Source of the DNA: CAWEZN01 sp964498015
Lineage (GTDB): Bacteria > Zixibacteria > MSB-5A5 > GN15 > PGXB01
Length of the DNA: 23,534 nt
Direction: 5' to 3'
Assembly (NCBI GenBank): GCA_964498015.1
Contig: CAZCFT010000030.1
Span: 1 to 23,534, forward strand
Shown piece by piece: positions 1 through 8,300 of the stretch (position 1 is the first letter of the stretch; each line of letters begins with the position of its first letter). The notes beneath the pieces are model-generated. The model was not told the DNA's origin. It worked only from the letters and a program-made list of their open reading frames with translations, and searched no databases. The translations under genes were made by a program, and so were the position numbers.

Positions 1-2
1 AT

Positions 3-1919
3 TTTGGAAAATCAATTGAGGCGGGTGTCCATGTATTACTCTCCCTTGCCGCCCATCAGGAACTCCGCGAAGAAAAGGCTATTGAACATTCGAGAATCTG
101 CCTTTCTATGATTAATGAAGCCCTGTTTGATTATCGCATCACCGTAGAGAGCAATATCGCTCTGTTCACCCATTTCTCAGGGAAATCAAAGGAAGCTCTG
201 GTGCAATTCCAGAAGGTTCTGGAAAAATGTGAAGGGAAGAAGGCATTTACTAATGTACCTATGGTACTGGTCAACATTTCAGAAGTACATATTTCCTGCG
301 GCCAGCACCGACGCGCGCTTGAATCCGCCGAAAGAGCGGTGCAGATAATGGGTTCATTTGGTATGCGCAATCGTGGGGTTGAGATGTACGCGGACAGGTG
401 CCGTGGAATAGCATACTGGTATCTGGGCGAGATGGAAGAGGGGTTAAAATATCTGAACAGCGCATATGACAAGTCCGTTGAATACGACGAGAGGGAGCGA
501 ATTTCGAATGCGATATGGCTTGATTACTGCTGCCTTCCGGATGGCGAAAGGAGAGAGCTTCGAATTGATGCAACGGCATCGCTTGGGGCTCGAACAGAAC
601 AACGACTCTTGTGGCTAGGTCGAGAAGCAATGCAGGCGGCTTTGACCCGTAACTGGCCTGCTTTAGAAAAAACAGCCGCAGAAACCTATAAACTCTCCGA
701 AATCACCAAATCCAAGGCTTGGAGAGTAACAGCTTGCTTTCTGGAAGCGCTCTGGTTTGACAGCAAAGGACGACAAGCATCCATCGAGAAGTTCCTGCGC
801 GCCGGATTGCGCGAATTGAACCGCCTTCATTGGTTTTCCTACCCTATGGCTAATGATTTTGTGTCATCATTTGTGATAACAAAGTCAAGTAGATATGGGA
901 TATTTACTGATTCAGCTCGCCTTCTCCTTAAAGGGGATCATCAGATTGACCTGACAATTGCCTTCAATGCAGAATTATGCTCTAAAGATCTGACTCCGAT
1001 CGAGGTGCGCAATCTGCTTATGGCTGGAACAGATCTGCTGGTTCGCGGGTTGACCCGTGTCGCAAGCGCTCTGAAGGAGAACAAGAATAAATCTGTGGCG
1101 ATTGCAGCGCAGCTCTATTTGGAGAAGTTGCAGACTATCCCGCTTCCTCCGCTATTCATCAAAATGTTTGGTGGATTTTCAGTTGTTGTGGGCGGCAGAT
1201 ATGTGATTTTTAATCGCAAGAAATCGCGACAACTTCTCCAGCTTTTGCTTATTGAACGGTGCGGTCCCATTCATGAAGAAGTAATCATTGAAACATTATG
1301 GCCTGAAAGCGACCCTGTCAGAAGTATGCCCATTCTTCGGACCTGTGTAAAGGATCTGCGACAGGCATTGGATCCATACCATGATCCAAAAGGTAAATCC
1401 TACATTGTCTATTCCAACCAGCATTATAGTTTGATTATGCCAAATGGATCCGTGGTTGATATATTCGAATTCGAGAGTCTTCTGGCTAAGGCAGAATTTC
1501 ATGATTCCTCAACCAAGATACGATCCCAGTATCAAGAGACCATTCTTAGGAGCGCCATTTCTATCTATCGAGGAGAATTATTGGCTGAGGAGAGATTTGA
1601 GGCTTATGCGGTTGAGTGTCGCGAAAGATTGCTGCAGAAATTCCTAGAAATATCATCCATGTTGGCGAAGGTGTTAATGAATAGAGGCAAGGTTTCAGAA
1701 GCAATTACTGTATTGGAAAAAGGTCTAGAGCTTGATCCATTGTGGGACGAGGGCGTTCGCGAGATGATGAAGGCGCGGGTCATAAATGGCGAACTTTATA
1801 GGGCATTTCAAACTTACCGGGTATATGAACAGCGGCTCCAGGGAGAGCTTGCGCTTTCCCCCGACGAAAGCCTGACGGCTTATTTTGACGAACTGGTTGC
1901 TTCGATGAATTTGTCGTGA
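3..1919 (+). CDS. BTAD/SARP-type transcriptional activator with TPR-like region (5' truncated by window edge)
   Basis: The reading frame is open from base 3 through an internal ATG at 108, so the true start lies outside the window; 638 residues are visible. The N-terminal two thirds is helical and TPR-like, with recurring Ala/Leu helix pairs such as RRALESAERAVQI. From about nt 1137 comes a winged-helix DNA-binding domain of the OmpR/SARP kind, recognisable from FGGFSVVV, the basic KKSRQLLQLLL helix, ETLWPES and the VKDLRQAL recognition-helix region. A bacterial transcriptional activator domain (BTAD) follows to the C-terminus, including ISIYRGELL, the ITVLEKGLELDP TPR and AFQTYRVYEQRL. Large members of this family often carry a STAND/MalT-like ATPase upstream; here that is unknown. 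It probably activates genes in response to a ligand or partner sensed by the TPR part. No target is visible. It lies on the left side of the tRNA-Glu fragment and may belong to an integrated element. Confidence 0.85.
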   Translation, partial: FGKSIEAGVHVLLSLAAHQELREEKAIEHSRICLSMINEALFDYRITVESNIALFTHFSGKSKEALVQFQKVLEKCEGKKAFTNVPMVLVNISEVHISCGQHRRALESAERAVQIMGSFGMRNRGVEMYADRCRGIAYWYLGEMEEGLKYLNSAYDKSVEYDERERISNAIWLDYCCLPDGERRELRIDATASLGARTEQRLLWLGREAMQAALTRNWPALEKTAAETYKLSEITKSKAWRVTACFLEALWFDSKGRQASIEKFLRAGLRELNRLHWFSYPMANDFVSSFVITKSSRYGIFTDSARLLLKGDHQIDLTIAFNAELCSKDLTPIEVRNLLMAGTDLLVRGLTRVASALKENKNKSVAIAAQLYLEKLQTIPLPPLFIKMFGGFSVVVGGRYVIFNRKKSRQLLQLLLIERCGPIHEEVIIETLWPESDPVRSMPILRTCVKDLRQALDPYHDPKGKSYIVYSNQHYSLIMPNGSVVDIFEFESLLAKAEFHDSSTKIRSQYQETILRSAISIYRGELLAEERFEAYAVECRERLLQKFLEISSMLAKVLMNRGKVSEAITVLEKGLELDPLWDEGVREMMKARVINGELYRAFQTYRVYEQRLQGELALSPDESLTAYFDELVASMNLS

Positions 1920-2112
1920 TGACAATTGACACCACTATCCGTTTAAGCAATGTAATAATTGTGTAGCAGGTTCTGCAGCAGATATTTCGAATTGCTCTAC
2001 ATAATCGCTCGACGTTCCAATTAATCTTTAATCCACTTTAGCCCAATACGGACAGAAAGAGGACATAATATAAATCCGGCGAGGTGTGCAATGACACCGC
2101 TCGACCGTCATT

Positions 2113-2132
2113 GTGTCCATTCGGTGTCCATT
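2113..2132. repeat. Tandem 9-bp direct repeat GTGTCCATT at 11-bp period
   Basis: GTGTCCATT occurs at 2113-2121 and again at 2124-2132. A second pair with the same 11-bp period and a similar CCATTT end lies at 2508-2529. The spacing near one helical turn suggests protein binding sites; recombinase or excisionase arm sites are one possibility, but this is inference. Confidence 0.6.
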
Positions 2133-2160
2133 TTAAATCAAGGCCGATTAAGATATATCA

Positions 2161-2280
2161 AGAGGCTTCAAAATATGTCGAAGCCAGAATTTATTATGTT
2201 TCAAGGGGTTCTTCCGACTCTTATGAAACATAAGAGGTTGCTAGAAATGCTCCCTGAATACTCCGGGGTTCGAAGCCTCT
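2161..2280. repeat. 120-nt nested inverted-repeat structure
   Basis: AGAGGCTTC (2161-2169) pairs perfectly with GAAGCCTCT (2272-2280). Inside, GGCTTC (2164-2169) can alternatively pair with GAAGCC (2180-2185), and TTATGTTTCA (2194-2203) pairs with TGAAACATAA (2224-2233). The mutually exclusive use of the 5' arm is a feature of switching RNAs, but it also fits an imperfect MITE-like or recombination-site palindrome. It does not show the conserved R'/R'' boxes of an integron attC site. Confidence 0.5.
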
Positions 2281-2469
2281 AATAGCTACTGATCAAATTG
2301 TGTTATAACGAATATTTCACTATAGATAGAAATTGGATTTTGATTCTGCGGTTATGTAATGATGCTGAGGTCGTTTCGTTCAACTGAGCTAATACCATCC
2401 AAAAGAGAATTATTGACAAAGCTCAAGTAATCTTGACCTGGCCTTAGCCATCGATTGGAAAATATCTGC

Positions 2470-2495
2470 GATAATAGACACAATTGTCTATTATC
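2470..2495. repeat. Perfect 11-bp dyad with 4-nt spacer (possible operator)
   Basis: GATAATAGACA (2470-2480) and TGTCTATTATC (2485-2495) are perfect reverse complements separated by CAAT. There is no T-run directly after it, so an operator for a dimeric DNA-binding protein is more likely than a terminator. It lies 13 nt before a pair of direct repeats and about 160 nt before the tRNA-Glu fragment. Confidence 0.6.
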
Positions 2496-2507
2496 AAATT
2501 TTCGGCT

Positions 2508-2529
2508 TGGGACCATTTTGGGACCATTT
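2508..2529. repeat. Two perfect tandem copies of TGGGACCATTT
   Basis: The 11-bp unit TGGGACCATTT is present at 2508-2518 and 2519-2529 with no spacer. It resembles the GTGTCCATT pair at 2113-2132 in period and in its CCATTT end. Location just inside the tRNA fragment fits accessory binding sites of an integration module; no protein evidence is available in the window. Confidence 0.65.
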
Positions 2530-2530
2530 C

Positions 2531-2580
2531 AGATCAAAACAGCTTAAAACATATTAAAAGAGATCAAAACATATCAAACT
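2531..2580. repeat. Five consecutive 10-bp A-tract units
   Basis: The 50 bp divide exactly into five 10-bp units: AGATCAAAAC, AGCTTAAAAC, ATATTAAAAG, AGATCAAAAC and ATATCAAACT. Units 1 and 4 are identical and the A-run falls at the same place in each of the first four. A-tracts repeated near one helical turn are expected to bend DNA. This array ends 74 bp before the tRNA-Glu fragment. Confidence 0.65.
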
Positions 2581-2654
2581 CGAAATTCTTTGAGATTTAA
2601 TGGATTAAGTCGTATCCTGATGCATATCAATGAATTATTGAAAATGCCTATTTC

Positions 2655-2705
2655 GGACGGGTGGTTCTCAGCCATCAAACCGGGGTTCGATTCCCCGTAC
2701 CGCTA
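2655..2705 (+). pseudogene. 3' fragment of tRNA-Glu(CUC); probable attachment-site remnant
   Basis: The sequence starts like the end of a tRNA-Glu D-arm (GGAC at 2655-2658). A full anticodon arm follows: 2660-2664 pairs with 2672-2676 with one G-U, and the 7-nt loop TTCTCAG carries anticodon CTC. A 4-nt variable region leads to a perfect T-arm (CGGGG/CCCCG around TTCGATT, 2681-2697). The 3' acceptor strand TACCGCT and discriminator A end at 2705. The matching 5' acceptor strand (AGCGGTA) and D-arm are absent upstream, so this cannot be a functional tRNA. Tyrosine recombinases commonly target tRNA 3' halves and leave such a fragment at the distal end. With this orientation the element would lie to the left and the intact tRNA beyond the window. 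Confidence 0.8.
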
Positions 2706-2884
2706 TAATTCTTATAAGCGCCTGCAAAAAAATAACTTAAGGGCCATGCCCTATTCTTCATGACTTTTTCAAGAGAATTACAGTACCCAAATTATGACGC
2801 TTTTTTTGAATAACTACAAGAGGCAACTGCCAGAATAAACTGAGATTTACGAAAATAATCGTAGGTTTTCGTTGAAGTATCCGA

Positions 2885-2890
2885 TATAAT
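2885..2890 (+). promoter_or_regulatory. Possible -10 box TATAAT for the RRM gene
   Basis: A perfect TATAAT lies about 180 nt before the start codon of the RRM gene. No good -35 box is found at 15-18 bp spacing. If used, the mRNA would carry a leader of roughly 170 nt, as is common for cold-induced RNA-binding protein genes. Confidence 0.35.
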
Positions 2891-3070
2891 GAATAGTCAA
2901 CATTGATTTGAGTTCGACCTTTTTCGTAGTTTTGTCCTAATCTACAACTCTCCGCTAAAGCTTAATCTCGAATTGATCGCGCAATGATGCGCAACATGTC
3001 ATTTGTCTTGAAGCGCCTGATTTCCTTGGAATGCAGTTCACTTCGGGATAAGCAACAATGGAGTGTAGTA

Positions 3071-3361
3071 ATGAATATCTACATCGGAAACATGTCGTTC
3101 GATACGACAGAAGATCAATTACGCCATGCCTTCGAGGGTTTTGGCGAAGTCGCAACCGTCAACATTATTACGGACAGGTACAGCGGAGAGCCAAGAGGTT
3201 TTGCGTTTGTCGAAATGTCTGCAAAAAATGAAGCGGTAGCCGCCATTAGCGGCCTCAATGGCCAGGATCTGAATGGACGCGCGTTGAATGTCAATGAAGC
3301 GAAACCACGCGCCCAAAGCGGCAACCAGGGCGGCGGCAATGGCGACCGCAAGTCGTACTAA
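3071..3361 (+). CDS. Small RRM-type RNA-binding protein
   Basis: This 96-residue protein is one RNA recognition motif followed by a short Gly/Asn/Lys-rich tail (GNQGGGNGDRKSY at the end). RNP2 is IYIGNM at residues 3-8 and RNP1 is RGFAFVEM, with the aromatic positions that stack on RNA bases. Such proteins (bacterial Rbp family) bind single-stranded RNA, are often cold-induced and probably act as RNA chaperones. The start at 3071 is chosen because GGAG sits 7 nt upstream and the family begins directly with MNIY(I/V)GN. An ATG at 2984 would add 29 residues unlike the family. The gene stands alone between the tRNA fragment and a strong terminator. Confidence 0.9.
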   Translation: MNIYIGNMSFDTTEDQLRHAFEGFGEVATVNIITDRYSGEPRGFAFVEMSAKNEAVAAISGLNGQDLNGRALNVNEAKPRAQSGNQGGGNGDRKSY

Positions 3362-3370
3362 CGGCAACAT

Positions 3371-3399
3371 AATAAAACCCGTGGCCACTTTGGCACGGG
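3371..3399 (-). terminator. Terminator for the convergent radical SAM gene
   Basis: Read on the minus strand, CCCGTGCCA pairs with TGG(C)CACGGG (one bulged base, loop AAG) over 3399-3378, followed by TTTTATT. It lies about 100 nt past the radical SAM stop codon and forms a back-to-back pair with the plus-strand terminator that follows. Confidence 0.65.
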
Positions 3400-3410
3400 A
3401 TTGGTTTCTG

Positions 3411-3447
3411 AGGAGACTGGCCTTTGGCCGGCCTCCTTTTTTATTTT
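3411..3447 (+). terminator. Rho-independent terminator of the RRM gene
   Basis: AGGAG (3411-3415) and GGCC (3419-3422) pair with GGCC (3426-3429) and CTCCT (3433-3437) around a TTT loop, with one A-C mismatch between the two stem blocks. A run of six T (3437-3442) follows. Confidence 0.8.
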
Positions 3448-3500
3448 CTCCTTCTTGATACAGTTGCCAGCGTGCGAAGAGCCTAATGTCGTCTTGGGCA

Positions 3501-5066
3501 TCAGGCCGCGCCGGCGCTTGGAATGTTGCAGGCGGAACATGCCTTCTCTACCGACAAGAGATAAGCGTTGGGATCATGGCATACTGCTCCGTGCGGCAAC
3601 CAGTCCCAAAACTCGCCGAGATCCTTACGTATTCCCTCCACAAAGTATTCGGGGATCTCCGTTGTCTCCTGCTCGAAGAAAGGCCGGAACTGCCGGTCAG
3701 TATCCAGTCGCCGCCGTATCTCGGTGTAGTACTTGATTCGACCAAATCGTTCTGATGAAAATCCGCGGACGACATTCAGCCATCTCGGAATTGTCTCTCC
3801 ATTTGCCAGAAACCGTCGAAATATCAGACGGGAAGAGAAAGAGTACTCTGTCACATCAATGAGATGATCATAAAACTCCAACCACGAGTAGTTTTTCGGC
3901 TTGATGTTCATCTGGATATTGCTGAGAAAGTGAAATGGGAACGGCAGAACTCGATTCGCTCGCTGAAATTCCAGATTCTGCGGGGCCGCCTGTCCGAACG
4001 CCGAGAGCATTGAATAGGCCGGAAAGGCTCCCGGACTAAGATCCAGGAACCGTTTGGTAAGTTCGAACGGTTCCGGTCCCTCGTCACCGTCGAGTCCGAA
4101 GATATGATTTGTTTGCACATACGGGATATGTCGCAGAATCATGTTGACATGATCAGAGACCATTTTGACCTTATCTATCCCCGTCGTCTTTCCTGTCTTC
4201 GACTTCCTGCCCATTTCAAACCACGATTCAATTCCCGGCAACAGAGCCTTGAAACCATTGCGCTTAAGTCGCTTCACACGGGACTCCGAAAGCAGGGAAA
4301 GGGTCGATTCGGCAATGAAGTCGATGCGACCCGGCGGCGCCACTTCCTCTATGGCATCCATACAACTGTCGAAGCGGACACCAAAGTTCGGGTCGTGCCA
4401 CGCTACCCGGGGGCGCCTCAACTTGCCAAGCAGAAAATGCAGATCTTCTTTCATCGCATCCGTATCTAACGGCTGATAAGGCACCGATGAGTCAATACAG
4501 AAATCACAGGAATACGGGCAACCGAGGCTGCTCAAGAGCGGGACCATCTTAATAATTGGCGCTTTCCGTAGGGTCTGTTCTATGAATTTCCAGCGTTCAC
4601 TCACACCAGGCAGTTGGACCGGATGATGATCAGCCGAAAGGCGCAGACCAACAGGCCGGTGTTGGGCGCAATCCCGAAGCGCCTCGTGGATCAGCGCTTT
4701 GTCGGTGAACCCCAGGACATAGTCAAAATACTTCTGCGCATCCTGCGGATAACAGCGAGCATGGGGCCCGCCAAGGGCAGTAACCGCTCCTCGCGATCGG
4801 AACAGATTGCTGAGGGCGTAGGACAATAGAGCCGCTTCAGTGAATGAGCTAATGAAGACGAAGTCAACTCCGGCCGGCAAATCCTCGATGAGATTCTCTC
4901 TACCCGTATATGTGACCAACGTAACGTTGTGCCCCTGTTCTTCGCACCACGTAGCCACGACTTGAGGCATAATACTGACAAAGTTAGCGCCCATGACACG
5001 CATCCACATCGTCCGTGTCGGAGCCTTGGCTACAAGGTCGACAATGCCGATCGAAAGCTTCTTCAT
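3501..5066 (-). CDS. Radical SAM protein with B12-binding-like N-terminal domain
   Basis: This 521-residue protein carries the radical SAM cluster motif CPYSCDFC at residues 183-190 (C183, C187, C190 bind the 4Fe-4S cluster). Residues 1-140 resemble the Rossmann-like cobalamin-binding domain of B12-radical SAM enzymes, including GGPHA at 99-103 and FDYVLGF. The DxHxxG motif that supplies the lower cobalt ligand is absent, so it may bind cobalamin base-off without His, or not at all. The C-terminal 200 residues are unlike a standard module and end with a CSAC pair. A ribosome binding site (GAGGT, 9 nt spacing) supports the start. The gene is monocistronic and transcribed toward the RRM gene, with no pathway neighbours, so the substrate cannot be named. 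A methyltransferase or a ring/peptide-modifying enzyme are both possible. Confidence 0.85.
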   Translation of the reverse strand: MKKLSIGIVDLVAKAPTRTMWMRVMGANFVSIMPQVVATWCEEQGHNVTLVTYTGRENLIEDLPAGVDFVFISSFTEAALLSYALSNLFRSRGAVTALGGPHARCYPQDAQKYFDYVLGFTDKALIHEALRDCAQHRPVGLRLSADHHPVQLPGVSERWKFIEQTLRKAPIIKMVPLLSSLGCPYSCDFCIDSSVPYQPLDTDAMKEDLHFLLGKLRRPRVAWHDPNFGVRFDSCMDAIEEVAPPGRIDFIAESTLSLLSESRVKRLKRNGFKALLPGIESWFEMGRKSKTGKTTGIDKVKMVSDHVNMILRHIPYVQTNHIFGLDGDEGPEPFELTKRFLDLSPGAFPAYSMLSAFGQAAPQNLEFQRANRVLPFPFHFLSNIQMNIKPKNYSWLEFYDHLIDVTEYSFSSRLIFRRFLANGETIPRWLNVVRGFSSERFGRIKYYTEIRRRLDTDRQFRPFFEQETTEIPEYFVEGIRKDLGEFWDWLPHGAVCHDPNAYLLSVEKACSACNIPSAGAA

Positions 5067-5210
5067 ATTACTTGTACCTCACGTCAATTACCGTTAACAC
5101 AAATTGTATGTCGTCAGACAATTCGGACAGGGGTTTACACAAGCTAAGACATGCTTTGCCTGAAAGCAACTACTTTTTCATGTGTGCGAATGCAATAAGG
5201 AAATCAAACT

Positions 5211-5372
5211 TCAAATGATAACATGCGAAAAACCCTCAAGACCATCAAACCCGCCTTTATATTCCGGCAGTAATACCACTCTCGATACTACTTCGCCCCA
5301 TTTCTCATCCACCGTTTCCTCAACCGGTGAGGCTACATAGCCGATCGGCTTCAGAGTAATAGCATCGTCCAT
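5211..5372 (-). pseudogene. Truncated TrmO/TsaA-like tRNA methyltransferase (N-terminal 53 residues)
   Basis: A 53-codon frame begins 10 nt after the RND permease stop. It reads as the start of a TsaA/TrmO domain: LKPIGYVASP at residues 7-16, a PEY segment, then GLEGFSHVII at the very end before TGA. TrmO uses S-adenosylmethionine to methylate t6A37 of tRNA, and its domain needs about 130 residues or more. Here the domain stops in the middle, and none of the three downstream frames continues it. I therefore call it a remnant left by deletion rather than a simple frameshift. It overlaps no other gene and would be translated by coupling to the permease, since only a weak GAGTGAG is upstream. 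Confidence 0.65.
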
Positions 5373-5382
5373 TGTAACTCAC

Positions 5383-8300
5383 TCAGAAATTTTTCGTCTC
5401 AGCGGTTTCAATTACGGGAATGACGCTCCGGGACTTCTTCTCAGTTGACAGATATGTATAGAGCGCCGGTATGACATATAATGTTAGACCAAGCGAAAAT
5501 AATAATCCCCCAATAATGACGATCCCAATCGACATTCGGCTTTTCGCCGCCGCCCCAAGCGCCAGAGCAATTGGTAGCACGCCGAAAACAGTTGCCAGGC
5601 TGGTCATTAAGATTGGACGAAAGCGCTGGGCCGCGGCATCTATAACCGCTTCCTTGATTGATAACCCCTGCGCCTTTCGTTGATTGGCAAATTCCACTAT
5701 TAATATTCCATTTTTAGTCACAATACCGATCAGAGCAATAATCCCGATCTGACTGAATATGTTAAAAGTCTGCTTAAATATCCAGAGTGATAAAATTGCC
5801 CCCGCGAGCGCAAGTGGAACAGTGAACATGATTATTAATGGATCGCGGAAGCTCTCAAATTGAGCCGACAGGATCAGATACACCAGAATCAGCGCCAGCA
5901 TAAATGCAAACAGAAGAGTATTCGAGCTTTCCATATAGTCTTTGGCAGCTCCAGCCAGGCTGGTCGAGAATGATTCGTCAAGAACACTGGCGCGAATTTT
6001 GTCCATCTCGTTGATGCCATCGCCTATCGTATATCCCATTGCCGGAGACGCCATCACCGTTGCCGCTACATATCGATTATATCGATACAGTTGCGGAGGA
6101 CTGCTTCGGTAGGATAAACTGACGAGATTATCGAGCTGAATCAGTTCCCCTCGGCTGTTTTTGACATAGATGGAATTTAAATCAAGCGGTTCGTCCCGAT
6201 CGGCGCGCTCGGCCTGAGCAATAACAGGATATTGCTTACCGTTCATGACAAAGTAACCGTACCTCTGCCCGCTAAAGAACAGCTGAAGCGTTTCGGCAAC
6301 ATCCCTGACCGTGATACCCAGCGCCCGTGCCCGCTCCCGGTCTATCGTAATCGTCAGTTCAGGCTTTGTAAATTTCAGATCCAAATCAACAATCTGAAAA
6401 ACCGAATCGGTTTGGGCCTTATCCATAAACCTCGGAATTACATCCCTCAATTTCTCAAAAGAGGGGGACTGGATGACATATTGAATAGGAAGCCCTCTTC
6501 CGCGGCCGCCTCCGCCAATTGTCTGCTCCTGGGTTACATAAGATCTGGCAAAAGTAAAATCTCTTAATTTGTCGGTGAGAGCATCGGCAATTTCTTGTTG
6601 AGTCTGTTTCCGGTTGTTGGGCGGAATGAGAGAAACTCTAACAAATCCGCTATTTACGCTTCCCCCGCCGCCTCCCCCTGAAGTAACGGAAATGATTACG
6701 TCTTTTTCGGTCAGCGTGTCAACAACGGCAATGATTTTGCTCATATAATCATACATCGCTTCATACGATGTCCCCTCAGGAGCGGTGGAGCTGATAGATA
6801 ATCGACTCTTGTCTTCCATCGGGGCCAATTCTGAGGGGATGAGCGACCCCAGCCCAAGAATAAGAGCGACCGAGGCCAACATGATAATGGGGGCCAGCCA
6901 TCTCCGGTCTGTGAATTGGCGCAATGACCGATGGTAACCGGAAGCTAATCGGTTGAACCATTGTTCGCTTAACAGGAACAATTTACCCTCAGCGGCAGGT
7001 TTATGCAGAATCCTGGCGCTCATCATCGGGGTCAAAGTAAGGGATACGAAGGCCGAAATCAGCACCGAGCCGGCTACGACAATCCCAAATTCCCGGAATA
7101 ATCGACCGGTCAGTCCCTGAAGAAACATAATCGGCAAAAATACCGAGGCGAGCGTAATTGTAGTCGAAATAATTGCAAATATGATTTCTTTCGATCCCTT
7201 ATGCCCTGCCTCGATTGGGTCCATACCCTTTTCGATTCTCTTATAGATATTTTCCAGTACTACTATAGCATCATCGACAACAATACCTGTCGATAGTACA
7301 ATAGCGAGCAGGGTGAGAATATTGATCGAGAATCCGGCTACGTACATTATAAAGAATGCGCCGATCAGAGAAATTGGAATAGCCAGCATCGGGATAATTG
7401 TAGTTCGCCAATGGCGCAAAAATATAAAGATCACCAGCACGACCAGAAGAAAAGCGATAATGATGGTTTCAACAACTTCGGTAATGGCCCGTCGGATATT
7501 GGCCGTTGTGTCCATCGCGACATTAAACCTGATATCTTCCGGTACATCTCTTATTATCTGTTTGACCCGACGATAAAACTCATCGGCGATTGCAATGTGA
7601 TTGGATCCCGGTTGGGGAGTGATGACCACCGCGACCATTGGATTCCCCCCGTTCCCGCGCATTATCTGCCGTTCATTCTCCGGCGCCAGAACAGCCCGGC
7701 CAACGTCGCTGAATCTGACTACCGATCCCGCCGATTCCTTGATAATGAGCTCATTAAATTCCTCAGGCGTCGACAGCCGCCCGAAAGTCCGTATGGGCAA
7801 TTCCGTGTTATACCCTTCTATCCGCCCTGAAGGCAATTCGACATTCTCGCGATTAAGAGCGTTTCTTACATCGAGGGGGGTCAAATTATGCGAGGCCAGC
7901 CGCGCCGGATCGATAAGAAGTTTGATTGCGTATCTTTTTTCACCCCAGATATCTACCCCGCTAACACCCGGAATAGTTTGCAGGCGCTCTTTGAATACAT
8001 CACTGGCGATCGCCGACAATTCCAGCAATGATCGCTTATCGCTCTGAAGAGTGACTGACAATATCGGGGTTGCATCCGCATCAGCTTTTGAGACCGTCGG
8101 AGGATCAATATCGGGCGGAAGATCATGCGCCGCGGCTGATACCCGATCGCGGACATCATTGGCCGCCACATCCATATCGATTCCGAGCTGAAATTCCACC
8201 GTAATCCTGCTCCGGCCATCACTGCTTGATGATGTCAGGGAGCGGATGCCCGCAATTCCATTAATCTGCTCTTCCAGCGGTTCAGTAACCTGCGATTCAA

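Larger units (their letters stand above)
1920..3070. other. Gene-poor, repeat-rich stretch ending in a tRNA fragment; probable element/chromosome junction
   Basis: No convincing protein gene lies between the BTAD regulator and the RRM gene. The only open frame of note (2091-2282, 63 codons) lacks a ribosome binding site and sits on nested inverted repeats. The stretch holds, in order: a hairpin with 7-bp arms (2089-2095/2107-2113), two 9-bp direct repeats (2113-2132), a 120-nt nested inverted-repeat structure, an 11-bp dyad, two 11-bp direct repeats, five 10-bp units, and a tRNA-Glu 3' fragment. After the fragment, 2706-2880 is A+T-rich with only small hairpins (2740-2752; 2848-2863). The last 180 nt look like the long leader of the RRM gene. 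Confidence 0.7.

Noticed and set aside
2161..2280. Integron attC site
   Set aside because: The RYYYAAC and GTTRRRY end boxes are not found at the ends, and there is no cassette array or integron integrase in the window.
2091..2282. 63-codon open frame in the repeat-rich stretch
   Set aside because: No ribosome binding site, no family likeness, and its bases are accounted for by direct and inverted repeats.
2340..2400. Minus-strand match to a tRNA 5' part (GGATGGTAT then TAGCTCAGTTG at 2391-2381)
   Set aside because: The D-stem partner, anticodon arm, T-arm and 3' acceptor strand do not follow, so it is either a second short tRNA scrap or chance; too little to list as a feature.
2984..3070. 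Upstream-extended start of the RRM protein at 2984
   Set aside because: The 29 extra residues are unlike the family, and GGAG lies at the right distance only from 3071.
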